The position numbers and the translations under genes are program-made. From positions 248,001 through 312,000 of the forward strand of contig JAUTXW010002146.1 in assembly GCA_030620095.1 (NCBI GenBank): a stretch of DNA of 64,000 bases, read 5' to 3'. Under the pieces are notes generated by a model. It was not told where the DNA came from, ran no database searches, and worked only from the letters and a program-made list of their open reading frames with translations. Below are positions 1-12,214 of this stretch, in pieces. Within the stretch, counting starts at the first letter, position 1; each line of letters begins with the position of its first letter. Source of the stretch: Kuschelorhynchus macadamiae. Its lineage: Eukaryota > Arthropoda > Insecta > Coleoptera > Curculionidae.

Positions 1-43
1 TAAGAAAAAAAACTCTTAATGAACGGTTGCGTGAATAACCGTG
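1..43 (-). mobile_element. Terminal fragment of a mariner-type repeat
   Basis: Read on the minus strand this is a short terminal sequence running out of a (TA)n array. It matches 48,488-48,531 (CAGGGTTATTCACGC followed by a CGTTCATTAA block) in inverted orientation. The same end borders the DD41D element at 48.5 kb, so this is probably the end of another copy lying mostly outside the window. Too short to classify further. Confidence 0.4.
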
Positions 44-1281
<1,238 letters not shown>

Positions 1282-1405
1282 AGCCAATATGTCGTTTGGT
1301 CTGTCGGTCTGTCTATTAGTTCGTGACATAGCTTAAAGACTACTTACCCGATTGACTCCAAATTTTGATCAAAAATTAAGGGTCATATAAGGATGACCTA
1401 GTAAT
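1282..1405 (+). repeat. Dispersed repeat containing a GTCTGTCTG block
   Basis: Carries the block with repeated GTCTG, then a 'gacatagct' and 'ctacttacccgattg' stretch. It recurs at 10,362-10,520 and, inverted, around 36,592-36,735 and 37,135-37,260. It is therefore a member of a dispersed non-coding family that also travels with the CCGCCATTTTG repeats. Confidence 0.6.
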
Positions 1406-1428
1406 ATGTTAAAAAAAAAATTGTTAGA

Positions 1429-1951
1429 GTGGTGTATTATTTGGGGTTAAGATCCAGTAAAAAAAAGCAAGTCTTTTTTTAAATTGTCGATGTTTCCCAA
1501 CTTTATTGTTGCATTCTCAGGACACATATAAATTCTATATCCTGCACGAAACCCATATTATCAGTCTTTATCTACTACTTGGTCCATAGTTATTTCCTAG
1601 ATAAGTTTCTAAATGATTTTCGTCAACGATCCTTTTATTTTTATGTTTGAGTGGTGTATTATTTGGGGTTAGGATCCAGTAATAAAAACAAGATTCTATT
1701 TTTAAATTTTCGACGTTTCGCAACTTTATTGTTGCATCTTCAGGACACATATAGATTTTATATCCTGCAGGAAACCCAATTATCAGTCTTTACCTACTCG
1801 GCTGGTTCGCAGATATTTGCCAGATATTAAGTTTCTAAATGGTTTTCGTTAACGGTCTTCTTGTGTTATGTTAAAGTGGTGTATTATTTGGGGTTAGGAA
1901 ATATCTGCGGACCAACGGAGTACGTAAAGACTGATAATGTGGGTTTCAATT
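1429..1951 (-). repeat. Tandem repeat of about 222-225 bp with ribozyme-like cores
   Basis: The phrase GTGGTGTATTATTTGGGG starts at 1,429, 1,651 and 1,876, giving units of 222 and 225 bp and a truncated third unit. Each full unit holds a block ending in a 'gcatcttcagg'-like string. On the minus strand this reads as a hammerhead-type core, intact in unit 2 and mutated in unit 1. The third unit switches after about 20 bp into an inverted copy of 1,771-1,830 (the part with 'cagatatttgcc'). Tandem ends with such cores are known for Penelope-like elements and retrozymes. No coding sequence is attached here. Confidence 0.75.
1713..1743 (-). ncRNA. Hammerhead-like ribozyme core
   Basis: Minus-strand order: CTGAAGA (rc of 1,737-1,743), one extra U, a 5-bp stem GCAAC/GTTGC with a 6-nt loop, then GAAAC followed by GTC. 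CTGANGA, helix II and GAAA are the conserved hammerhead parts. The palindromic ACGT after GAA would allow a minimal or dimeric stem III, as reported for PLE hammerheads. Only two adjacent stem I pairs plus a distant TCTAT/ATAGA pairing are visible, and the extra U before helix II is non-canonical. Activity is doubtful. Confidence 0.5.
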
Positions 1952-2200
1952 TAAGATGGCGGAACGAAATGGCGGCCAAATAATTTTTTTTTAAATCGTC
2001 GTAAAAAAATGTTATTCAATTGACTTTAAATTTTGCAGAAAAATTAAATGTGCAAATGGGAACAAACTGGTATGAATTCAACATCAATACTATTTATTGA
2101 AATTATTTTAAGGTATGCCCAAAAGTTAAGTGTGACATAGGTACAAAGAAAATGGTAAAATATTGGTAGGAATCCAATATCATGAAATAAAATGGCGCCC
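1944..2200 (-). repeat. Degenerate GGCGGCC-type repeat, inverted copy
   Basis: Contains 'agatggcgg' and 'atggcggcc' followed by the 'caattgactttaaattttgca' type spacer. This is the reverse complement of the CCGCCATTTTG units at 30.4-30.75 kb and 36.2-37.6 kb. Two partial units can be distinguished. Confidence 0.6.
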
Positions 2201-3170
2201 AATAGCAATGAAAAGTATATGTAGCACTTACATACTTTGACTCAGTTTACTTCAGTTCATACACTTCACTCTTCCGAACAAATGGGAAAAATCATACGAG
2301 GGAAGTTTCGGGTAAAGGAAATTTATCGATTTTTTTATTTATATATTAAAAATATTGTATTCTTAAATTCGACTAGCAGGTAATTAACAATTTAATATTA
2401 AATTCACTATATTTAAATAACATTCGAAACTATAATTGTAAAATATTTAACTAGTTCGACGATAAAATTCAACTCAATAATTTTTGTCTAAAGTTACTAT
2501 TTATACTTTTGAAATTCCCTGGTAGATAAAAATTCGTAGCGCAAAGCCAAATTACTTTTAAACAGCTCGGTAACAGGAGCCAGTATTGATCGGGTTTGAA
2601 ACTAGGCGGCTCGCCTTTTATCTGCGATTTTCAGTAAACTTTGCTTATATTAATATTGTTTTGAATTTTAGTTTTTTTCCTGCCAATTCTCAAGATTGTG
2701 TTCGTGGTCCGATTGTTAATTATGATAGGCATCATTCTACAACAAAAATATAATACACAACGTGATATAATATTAAGGCTGAATTTAATTGTATTAATGG
2801 ATCACTTCTTGGATTGATAGTAATTTGTAATATAAGACGGAAACTTTTTCGGCTTTGGTCAATTAAAAAATCCTGGTTCTTAGGATTAGACCATGTCATA
2901 CTGGAAATACTACCCGACCTTCAATAAAACCTTTTAAACTCTTGAAAAATAGAGATAGTGAATAGTACATTATGTAACTAGTGAACAAAGTGACTCATTT
3001 TTACGAAAATCTGAACCGTTACTAGTCAGAAATTGGTTTAAGATATTTCGAATATTATAATCATTGTTGCTATGGTTAGGGTGTATATCTATTATTATTG
3101 CATTAAATAACCTTATTAAGTTTTAAAAATAATTTACTCATTACAAAATTCCAAGAACACTACATTTTTA
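2201..3170. other. Interval without recognised genes
   Basis: AT-rich sequence with no frame longer than a few dozen codons and no repeat boundary recognised. Confidence 0.5.
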
Positions 3171-4428
3171 AGCGACAAACTAATTGGAAACGTATTTCTG
3201 AATCAACATTTTCTAACAATTCATAAGTTTTTGTCTCAATCGAGTACCTAGTATTTAGTTGGATATCCACTGACTGGCTTCAATTACTTTTAAACACCTC
3301 CCACGCATCGACTGTATTAGACGTCTACAAGTCTCTAGTGGTATACTGGTCCAAGTTTCTCTCATACCCTCGAATAGTTCGAGGACATTTTGGAAAGTTC
3401 TTGAACCTAATTTCCTTTTAACTATCATCCAAACATTTTCTATTGGGTTAAAATCTGGACTACAAGATGGCCATTGTAAAACATCTGTATGGTTATCCCG
3501 AAGCCAGACAGTCACCCTCCTAGCAGAGTGCTTTGGATCATTATCGTGTTGGAATTTCCAAAGTACTGATAAATGTTCTTCTGCATATGGTTGCATCACG
3601 TTTTCCAGTATGTTAATGCATTTATACTGATCCATAGTACGTTTTTCTATAAAGAGGACCAACACCATTCCAAGAGAAGCAGCCCTATACCATGATACAA
3701 CCACCACCAAATTTCACTGTTTTCATGATGTAGCACGGGTCAAATTCTTTATTTGGTGGACGCCAAACAAAACGTTTTCCATCAGAACCAAATTTATTTA
3801 CCTTGGTTTCATATGACCACAGCATCTGCTTCCATTGTTGGACGTTCCAAGGAAGGTGATTTCTAGCAAATTCCAAACGGCTCCTTCGATTCACTTCAGA
3901 AAGGTAAGGCTTCTTCCTTGGTACTCTGCCAAAAAGTTGTGCCTCGTTCAAACGATTACGAACACTTCGAACACTAAATTTTCTTGGATTTTTAACAAAA
4001 ATTTCTTTCCAAATATCAACTGCTGATTTGTGAGGGTCTGCCTTAGAAATGCGAACAATTCGACGATCTGTTTCCATACTCGTTTTTCTGGGACGTCGCT
4101 TCCTAGGAACAGTTCTAGTGGTTCCACGAATCCTAACAGCTGAACAGCGTTAAACACCGCCTTTTTGGAACGATTAACCATTTCTGCAATATTTTAATAA
4201 GAATAGTCTTTCCTATGAAGATTAATAATGACTTATTGGTAATTTTCGTTACAACTTTTTCGCGAACCCATATTTGCAGAAATTCAAATGAAGATTAACG
4301 TTAAATTATTGGCAGGAACGGAAGTCAACAACCCACTAAAGCTCTATGGTAACGATTGTCAATTTTAAAATGGGCCTACTTGTTAAAAAATGTTAATTCA
4401 GAAATACGTTTCCAATTAGTTTGCCGCT
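3171..4428 (-). mobile_element. Tc1-type DNA transposon (DD34E)
   Basis: A 1,258-bp element with inverted ends at 3,171-3,219 and 4,380-4,428. They share about 45 of 49 bases, including 'cgtttccaattagttt'. A TA dinucleotide flanks both sides (3,169-3,170 and 4,429-4,430), as expected for Tc1/mariner insertion. The transposase lies on the minus strand between the ends. Length, TIRs and target site all fit a standard Tc1 element, now inactive. Confidence 0.9.
3255..4181 (-). pseudogene. Tc1-family transposase, inactivated
   Basis: Encodes a cut-and-paste DDE transposase in three overlapping frames: an N-terminal helix-turn-helix start (4,181 to about 4,080), a middle part (4,077-3,685) and a C-terminal part (3,710-3,255). 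The middle part has a homeodomain-like second HTH (SVRSVRNRLNEAQL). It also has the first catalytic region, which reads WSYETK where the family has WSDESK, so the first Asp is replaced by Tyr. The C-terminal part has HDNDPKHSA and SPDFNPIENVW. Thirty-four residues separate the second Asp and the Glu, the Tc1 DD34E spacing. Two frameshifts plus the Asp-to-Tyr change make it non-functional. Confidence 0.92.
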
Positions 4429-4745
4429 TAGTACACTCTGTATATTTGACACATGCTAGTCCAAAGACGTTTTTAAGTCGCCATAATAAAGTCGAAAATC
4501 TGCCCTTTCTGGCGCTCTCTAGCTTTACCCTGTACATTAAATATTTTAAAAATTATAATAACAAGTTAAAAATGAGTTCCGAATTTTAATATCCCTAACT
4601 TCTAAGGAGCAGTTTAGTTATAATAGTATGTTTAGTTATAATAGTATGTATATATATATATATATGTATTGTATTTAAAACTATTTTTAGTCTATTGTAA
4701 GACGCTAACATGAATTTTTATACACAAAAAATGATCGATATGTTT

Positions 4746-5695
4746 TATGTATTAGGAGCAAATGAAGAATTATTGGTTAGCGACAAGAATATATCACAAA
4801 AAGTATCCTGATAGACGACAACCACACATAAGGTGTTTTGGAAAGCTTATACAACGGTCTGATGAGACAAGAACAATACACGAAAACTGATCGAGCCAAA
4901 CCTATTTTAAATGAGGAGAACGAGTTACCGGTATACTTAAGAGTTATAGAAGACCCACATATTGGTTCAAGAAGAATTGCAAGGGAAACAGAAGCAAGTA
5001 AAAACAACTTTTAACAAATTAAAAAAAAAAAACAAGTTTCACCCATACCACATTCAACTCCTTCAAAAATTGTATGACGATGATTATCACAGGCGACTAG
5101 ATTTTTGTCGCTGTGTTATTTACTGCGAAGCAACATTCCATAAAAATGAAAATGTCAATAGACATCATTTTCATTACTACGCTACTGAACATCCTCATTA
5201 TATTCGCACTAGTGGTGGTCTCTTAACATATGCGGTGGAATTGTAGTAAATTTTGTCACTGGTCCGCATTTTATTTGAAGAAAGGCTTAGTATACACGGA
5301 TACATCTCCAGTTTTTGAGGGAAGATTTTAGAAGACTATTATACCACATCCCTTTTAACGTCCGTGATCAAATACGATTTATGCATGAGGGTGCTCCAGT
5401 TCGTCATGGGGCTGACATTCATGCATGTCTTTATGAACAATTTCAAGAACGCTGGACAGGAAGGGGAGGGCCGACTGCGGGGCTGCCTAGGTCCCCTGAC
5501 CTGATAAAAATTGACTTTTTCTTTGTGGGTTTGTTAAAAATGTAGTCTCCACAGTCAGTTCAGTTCAGTCAAACACCTCCGACTACAAAAAAAAATATGA
5601 AGGAAAGAATCAGAAGTGTATTTAATAATATTAATTTTAATGCATTAAGAGATGTTAGCGTATCTTCTGAAAATCGTTTAAATATTTGTGTCGAA
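4746..5695 (+). pseudogene. DD41D (rosa-type) mariner transposase relic
   Basis: Pieces in several plus-strand frames line up with the insect transposase group that has a DUF4817-like N-terminus. The N-terminal part near 4,758-4,890 reads RIYHKKYPDRRQPH. The middle (4,962-5,246) has FHPYHIQLLQ and a first catalytic site reading YCEATFH instead of DEATFH. The C-terminal part (5,315-5,545) has HEGAPVRH where QDGAPP is expected, and LPRSPDLIKIDFF. Forty-one residues lie between the altered second site and the last Asp. The tail near 5,590-5,695 (ERIRSVFNNINFNALR) fits the family C-terminus. Two of three catalytic residues are lost. The adjoining hAT element has inserted at its very end. Confidence 0.85.
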
Positions 5696-8265
5696 CAAAA
5701 CGGCAGTGGCGGCTCGCGGGTGAAAAAGTAAGTGAAGTGCAGATGAAGCAAGAAAATATCGCAATAATTTTTTTTATATGTGGAAGGGGTAGAATATTTT
5801 TTTAGAACTTACCTACATTTTGTAAACTAAATCAATTCTCCTATCCTTCATAGCAGCAAATTTATTTATAACATCCTCATAAAATGGATGAGTTGCCTTA
5901 ATCTCCCCCAGACATTCCTTTTCAATTGAAATATTGCCTAGAGAAGTAACTCTTTTTTGAGATATTGTATTTCTTAAATAAGTTTGTACACGTTTGAGGC
6001 AAGAAAAACTTCTTTTCACTGAAGCACTTGTCGACGGTATTGTTAAAATAAGGGAAACACTTTATATGCTTTGGTTAAAATATCTTTATTTTCATTAATT
6101 TTTTTCACTTGCTCTTGCAGCGATATATTCCAATTACTGTCATTGGCAAAAATAAGACCAAGTTCATTTTTACGTCGTTGACTTTTTGAAAATATTTCCC
6201 CATATAACTGTAGCAAATTTTCAAACGGGCCAGTCGGAGAATTTAAACTATATTCGGAAAATTTAGCAAAATCTGCCAAACATAAAAATATAAGTTTTTC
6301 AGAGTATTGAAAGCTTAGTGTCATTTCCATTAAAATATGGTCCAATATTTCATAAAAAAGAGTTCTATACTTAGCCCTAATTTCTTCAGGTGAAAGCTTA
6401 GCAAGCTCACGTTTGTAATGGTTTATTTCTTTAATAGAATTGGCTTTATCAAACATGGTATTAAAAAAAATGTTCATTTCTTTTTTTACAGAGTGCCTCA
6501 CTACAGCGTTTTATATTGGATATGCAAAAATGAATGTCAAACGATTTTTTTTGAAGAACGCAACTTGAACAATCACGTTTACTAACTTCGAATTTGAAGA
6601 CCAACGAGTTTCTGTAATTGTTGGTATACGCCTCGTAGATGCAGATGTAAGAGCATACGTTCGTTTGGCTGAGTGATGAAAAAATGAGGGAATACCACTA
6701 AGGCTTGCAAGAAAATTCGACATTTAAAAATATTTTTAAACTTTGCTGCATCAGGACAAATACAGCCTGCAACGCTTTTTCTTTTTTTTTTTGAAAGCCA
6801 TTTAGATGGCCAGACATCACACTTGCGCCATCGTAACATTACCCTATTAATTTATGTTTATAGTCAAATTGGTCCAAAATTTGATCCAATAGAGAATATA
6901 AATTCTCCGACGTTCTATCGGAGCTAACATTATAAAATCCTAAGAATCTCTCGACTAATAAACCTTCTGAATTAACGTATCTTAAAATTATGGAGCACTG
7001 GGAGGTTTGCGTAATATCAGTGGTGTCATCCACTTGCACAGAAAAAACTGTGTGTTCATTATTTCAGTTTTTACATGATCATTTAAATAATCAGAAATGC
7101 ATTCAATTAAATTCAATTAATAATTAATTATTTCGTTTTGAATAGTTTGCGAGTCACCAGTAAAAACATTTTAAATTTTTTTGTGATGATCTTTTAGTTC
7201 TCGGGAACTTCTCGATATTAATAAACCTAAAAGCTTTTTAAAATTCCCCCTATTTATTGACCCGCTGCTCTCATCATGGCCGCGAAAGACTAACTCTTGT
7301 TTTGCAAGGTACAAAACTGCGTCAATTACCAAGCACATACCTAAATAGTTTTCGTTAAAATGTATTTTATATAGTTTAGCATTTTCTTTTAAAGTGTCAG
7401 CTATAGTGCTTTGATTTTTTACAAATGATTTTAGCATTAATTCGCATTTTAAATGCTTCGCCGAGTCTTCATGTTTATGTAAAGACCTTCATATATTTAA
7501 CATACTTACAAATCCTTCCTTATTCCATATTGAATATTTATTGGAAACTAGTAAACAAGGCCAGTAAAACAATTTTTGTAATATTTGACTACTACATAAC
7601 CATTTGTACGCCGGAAACCAGGATGACGATTAAAACTCTGATCTTGTTCCTTCCATCGATTAAATGGAGTTTCCCACAAAATGCAAACCACATCCGTGAT
7701 CGGATTCATCAATAATGTAAATTAATAAACCCGACACCAAATAAATTTGTAACAACACCATAAATAAATATAACACAAAACAGTCAAGTAAACTGCAAAG
7801 GAACTAACCGGTTGCAGCGAAATCCGAGAAAATAAAAGTAAACAACCACCCCAAACTGAACGACACGTGGGTGTAGTGTACTGCGTTAGCAATTCACCGA
7901 GAGCGTTGTATAGCGCTGGTTAACATTAATCTTCCATGCGGTCGACGTCATCACGTAGGCGTTGTCATGGCAACGTAGTAGGAAAATCGTAAACTGAACA
8001 TAGCACCTCCAGCAAAGTCGAAGCGGTTTGCGCCACTGTTATAGTTGTTCGATCGAAAGTTTTAAAAAGACATGCCGCCAACGGTCAAGTAAAATATTTA
8101 TTCGATATGTACAGTTTATTTTTTGCCAATTAGGTGAATAAATGAATATAAAAACTTAAATTTTAAGAGATATATAATAAATATAGTTAGATGTTTGCTT
8201 GTTTATTTTTCCTGGTGAAGTAGCACTCCACCTACTTCACCTGAATAGCCGCCACTGCAAAATGG
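5696..8265 (-). mobile_element. hAT element 1 with target duplication
   Basis: The element proper is 5,704-8,257. It starts CAGTGGCGGCT and ends AGCCGCCACTG, with subterminal similarity (AAGTAAGTGAAGTGC against GCACTCCACCTACTTCAC). The flanks CAAAACGG (5,696-5,703) and CAAAATGG (8,258-8,265) form an 8-bp target duplication with one mismatch, diagnostic for hAT. It carries a broken minus-strand transposase. A related, internally deleted copy lies in opposite orientation at 40,946-42,552. Confidence 0.93.
5813..7475 (-). pseudogene. hAT transposase, ZMYM1/DUF4371-like, broken
   Basis: Six minus-strand fragments form one transposase read from 7,475 down to 5,813. They begin with a DUF4371-type segment (AKQELVFRGHDESSG), then the catalytic-core segment VDDTTDITQTSQCSI (7,039-6,839). 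Next comes a region ending ITETRWSSNSKLVNVI, then a helical middle (6,501-6,043). The C-terminal dimerisation segment (6,019-5,813) reads SFSCLKRVQTYLRNT and MKDRRIDLVYK. DUF4371 plus hAT dimerisation is the layout of ZMYM1-like insect hAT transposases. At least five frameshifts or stops separate the pieces. No separate N-terminal zinc finger was found. Confidence 0.88.
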
Positions 8266-8755
8266 TAGTCAATTCGAACATCTAATTAAGTAGTTTTTGC
8301 TGGTTTATACGATTTGTTACTTAGTATTGTTTTTTGATTGTTATTACATTTTTTTATTTTTATATGCTAATTACTCTAGGGTCGACAACTTAACAACTAA
8401 TTTAAACTAAGTCCTAGCTGTCCTAATTAGTTTAAAACAGCCAGTTTTCGTGTATTCTACATTTCCTCAACAAACCGTTGCATAATCTTTCAAAAGGGCT
8501 TCTCGTGTTTGTCTTCTATCATGATACTTTTCGTGATATATTCTTATTGCTAACAAACAATTCCTTTCACTTGCTATTAACTTATAAATCATATCGGTCA
8601 TTTTGTAATAACTACCAGTTTTTATTAGTGATACTTTTTATTTTTTGAAGTTTTAAACTTTTTCGACCCATCCATGCTGGTACGAATAAATAAAAAAATA
8701 AAAAATAGATGATAAAAGAAGAACACTGCAATATTTTGTCGTAATAAATTAAGAT
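8266..8755. other. Interval without recognised genes
   Basis: AT-rich. Short overlapping minus-strand frames around 8,612-8,863 show no family motif and overlap a repeat. Confidence 0.5.
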
Positions 8756-9188
8756 GTCCACCTCTAATATTTTCGAAAAGTAGCCATAAATCTTGAATGA
8801 CTCTGTATCGATCCCACAAATCCTATATAGATCCCACAAATCCTCTATTGGGTGAATTGCCAAAGAGGAAGGAATCTGAAAATAGAATAATATACATTTA
8901 AATTAATTGAGAAAATTGGCATCCAAGATTTTCATTTGCCCTGTATAGGTACCGTTATTAAAGAATACTAAAGAAAAATACCACAGTTCAAGAAGACCAC
9001 ATTTGGAAGTTTTTACCATGCTGAAATGATTTATGCTAACGCATTAAAAAAATACAGGGCGTCAAATGTACCTCCGATATTTTCGAAAAGTGGGGATAAA
9101 TCTTGAATGACTCTGTATAGACCCCACAAACCCTATATTGTGTGAATGGCCAAAAAAAGAGGTATCTGAAAATAAAACAATATACAGG
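8756..9188 (+). repeat. Pair of direct repeats of about 120-140 bp
   Basis: 8,756-8,895 and 9,068-9,188 share 'atattttcgaaaagt', 'ataaatcttgaatgactctg', 'ccccacaaa' type strings and a closing 'aatatac'. Copy spacing is about 312 bp. In copy 1 the 'gatcccacaaatcc' phrase is doubled. Non-coding, origin unknown. Confidence 0.75.
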
Positions 9189-9368
9189 GTGATCAATTTA
9201 AAAAAAAATGTAAGTTTGGTTTATGGCTAACTTATCCTCAACCCTGTATAATCGAAAATAATTTAGGTTGTAGCTCTCAGCAGTTCATACAACTTTCGTG
9301 TAATTTTTTTTTAATTTCTATAATAACCGAGCTATTGGACTTGAACGCACTGTTGGACCATCCTGTAT
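9183..9368. mobile_element. Small MITE-like element
   Basis: About 186 bp bounded by inward-facing ACAGGGTGATC and, on the other strand, ACAGGATGGTC, each next to TA. This fits a non-autonomous Tc1/mariner relative. The inverted ends match only over about a dozen bases. Confidence 0.45.
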
Positions 9369-9399
9369 ATTAGATGTATACGCTAAGCTCATCCAAATT

Positions 9400-9780
9400 G
9401 ATACCCACAAAAATTTTTTTTTCTTTTTGGATACCTCTGAAACTTCGGAAAAACTCGTACGTTAGTGTAAAAAGCAGGACAACATGTGTGAATTGTCAAA
9501 TTATCGCCCTGTATTATTGGTGTCTCATATGCCAACAGCGTTTAAATCGTTGGTTATAGATTTTCTAACTTTCAGATTGAAAAACTTTATTATGTATACC
9601 TTAGTAACAGTGGTCAACCTATAACCACCGATCTTAGTGTGAAGAGAAAGTCATATCGACAGTCTTAGGGAGTGACATGGTAGTTGACTTTGTCTACACT
9701 GACTTCTCAAAGGCATTAGATAGAGTCAATACTTCGCTTATAAACAAATTTTCAGTATTTGTGCTATAGTCGAATGCGGT
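9400..9780 (+). pseudogene. Non-LTR reverse transcriptase fragment
   Basis: Two plus-strand frames give consecutive reverse-transcriptase blocks. Around 9,480-9,625 the reading is ELSNYRPVLLVSH followed by FKSLVIDFLTFRLKN (finger region, 'NYRPVSLLS' block). Around 9,680-9,775 it is VYTDFSKALDRVN, the motif A region with its catalytic Asp. The 3' end stops at TAG near 9,778. This is a Jockey-like fragment of about 380 bp with a frameshift between the blocks. No endonuclease, YADD box or tail is present. Confidence 0.72.
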
Positions 9781-10361
9781 CTTATCGTGCGGGTCCAAAG
9801 GTCACCAACATTAAGATTAAAATCAGAAAGCACAGTGAATACCAAAATGTTGTGATTCTTTTATCGAGCTATTAAATCTAGATGGGCTATTTACAAATAT
9901 ACAGGGAGAAAGAAAATAGTTTTTTTTATTATATTACGCAATATTATTAAGATAGCCACTTAATATTATTTTATATATTAAATGCCGAGGGACTAAATAA
10001 GAAAATTCGCTAAATATGTATTTGGTTAAAATTTTTTGGTTGGCAAAAACAAAAATACACAAAATGGCAAGCGCCTTAATAAAGTCGGAAGGCGGTTCGA
10101 ATCAGTGGAACAATCAGGATATGTTCTGTTTATACAGCCACTTAATGAAAGTGAGATTTTTTTATCAGTCACCAAAAATTATGAGCCCCGCTTGACCTAA
10201 AAATCTAACCACTTATAGAGTGTCATTTATTTAAATGCGGGCCACCCCTGTGCAAAGAAAACTTGTCTTTTTTGTATTGTGATTTATGTGATAAAAAGTT
10301 ATTTTGCAAAAATATTATACACTTTTGTTAAAAACACAAGATAATTAGTTATTACTTCCCT
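9781..10361. other. Interval without recognised genes
   Basis: AT-rich sequence with no frame or repeat that I can assign. The short 'atatacagggag' near 9,898 resembles a mariner end, but no partner end was found. Confidence 0.45.
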
Positions 10362-10520
10362 CGTGAGATTTTTTCAGATCTTTATGTTTAGGGGTCTCTA
10401 GATGCCGGAAAACATGTTTTCTTAATTCCGTCTGTGTGTAGGTATGTCTGTCTGTCTGTTCGCGGCATAGCTAAAAAACTACTTATCGGATTTCTTCAAA
10501 TTTCACTCTAGAATGTCGGG
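10362..10520 (+). repeat. Dispersed repeat with GTCTGTCTG block
   Basis: Strings 'gattttttcagatcttta', 'gccggaaaacatgtttt', 'gtctgtctgtctgttcgcgg' and 'aaactactta' match, inverted, 36,592-36,735. A partial plus-strand match lies at 1,282-1,405. Non-coding. Confidence 0.7.
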
Positions 10521-10598
10521 GCTTTGCCTACAAAATTACAAATGAACTAAAAAAGTAAGCAAAAAAATGGTGTCAAATCTAATAAAAAAAATTTTAAA

Positions 10599-11390
10599 TT
10601 AAAATTCACTGGCTAATATCCAGGAGCCAGTGGCAAAAGCTCTGAGAATCGGTATAAGTAATGTACAGAAACTTGTGCATGAAACTAGAACTCGTTCTCG
10701 ATTCAACCAATACCATATTAATTTCTCCGTATGTTCCACAGATTTCTTCCAGTACTCCGGCGTAATATAATTTAATGAATCTTGCACTTCATCTGATGTA
10801 AGACTATGGTTCATGTGTTTTTCGTAATATGATGCCCCAGCCCATATTAATTCTATTGCGTTAAACTGGCAATGGCAGGGCGGCAGTAGTAAAACCTCAT
10901 GTCTATTTTCCCGTAATATTTCTTCTACGGCATATATTGTTGGCTTTTTAATAGATTTTGCCATTAAAAGAAGTTCTAGTTTCAGCATATTGGGTAAAGA
11001 ATTTTGTTTTTGTTTTATTAGCCAGTCATAAATATCACTTTTCTTCCAGGATGAAATAGGTTGTTTATTTAAGATTCCTGAATGATAAGATGCATTGTCC
11101 AGAATGATTAAAGATGGAGCATCTAAATTTGGAAAATCAGTTGTTCTCTTAACCACTTTTCAAACAGTTCACAGTTCATTTTATCATGGTAGTCCATACT
11201 TTTGGATGTTGAAGAAAACAGTAAACTTGCACCTGGGAGAAATCCTGTTGAAGAACCTGCATGCAAAATGATGAACCGTTTTCCCGTCCCACATCCCTTT
11301 TTTTTTCTTGACACTTTTTACAGACTCGTCCTGCCAAGATTTTGAACCACTTCCATTAGAAAATATCCAAGTCCCGTCTAAAAATACCAT
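10599..11390 (-). pseudogene. IS630/Tc1-mariner-like transposase with long D-E spacing
   Basis: Three overlapping minus-strand frames make one DDE transposase C-terminal two thirds. 11,390 down to about 11,290 gives VFLDGTWIF...SWQDESVKS, where the family has LDET. Next comes KRFIILHAGSSTGF and DYHDKMNCELFEKWLREQL (11,314-11,123). The last frame (11,156-10,599) holds ILDNASYHS and the Glu block NAIELIWA. I count 81 residues between that Asp and the Glu, far more than the 34 of Tc1. This is close to the group described as DD82E or Sailor, a family name I offer with moderate confidence. Two frameshifts make it a pseudogene. No TIRs were identified. Confidence 0.8.
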
Positions 11391-12136
11391 TTTTCTAAAT
11401 TTTGAATTAACATTTTCCGCGAACTTTTAAGTTTTACAACATTGAATGAAAGACAGGAAAATTTTAGCACAGTTACTACTTATTTATAAACTACTAAAGA
11501 AATATATTTAAGTATATCAAATAAAAAGAGTACTCTACTAGAAGCAAGATTTAGTATGTTTTTTGATCACTGTGTAGCTTACTTAGAATTAGAAGATACA
11601 AACACATCTAATCTACTTGCTAGAAAGCAAAAGTTTTTTGTGGACTCATAAAAAAGGGATTTATTTTCTCTATATATTGTGCAAAATTTAGAAACTAATT
11701 CTGAAACTTTCGTTCTCAGTATTACCGCAATAAATCAAAAAGAAAAACCACTAAATGTATTGAAGGAAAAACATACCACATTAAATATTCTAAAAATAAT
11801 AACACATTTTAAATGTTAGACATTAAAAAATACATTATTTTTATGTTGCACTTTGATCGCAAATGTTTCATATCACATTACTCTTTTTTTTTGTATTTTC
11901 GGACATTAAAGACCAGTCAATAGAAAACAATATCTGATCTGATATAATACAAACCACTATCGACTGGCATATGCATCCAAATGGTGCCTTCATGGAAGCA
12001 TAGGCGTACAATACTAAAAGTAAAACGAACGTCTTGTAATGGCCCAAAATAATTTTATGCCAATGTGTAAAAATGTCCAAAAATATCGGGTTAATTGTAG
12101 ATTGCTGTTCATAATATTTCACAACCAGATTTCCTG

Positions 12137-12150
<14 letters not shown>
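11391..12150. other. Interval without recognised genes
   Basis: AT-rich. A minus-strand frame at 11,868-12,122 shows no motif that I recognise and probably arises by chance. Confidence 0.45.
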
Positions 12151-12209
<59 letters not shown>

Positions 12210-12214
12210 TATAT
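12151..12214. repeat. (TA)n microsatellite
   Basis: About 64 bp of TA with one interruption near 12,206. It runs directly into AGGGTGTTTC, a mariner-like transposon end. Confidence 0.97.

Noticed and set aside
4858..4890. CTGATGAGAC followed later by GAAAAC as a second hammerhead
   Set aside because: No helix II closes between the two boxes, and the sequence is well explained as transposase codons (QRSDETRT).
7425..7715. 96-codon plus-strand ORF opposite the hAT transposase
   Set aside because: It is on the antisense strand of the transposase start and has no motif of its own.
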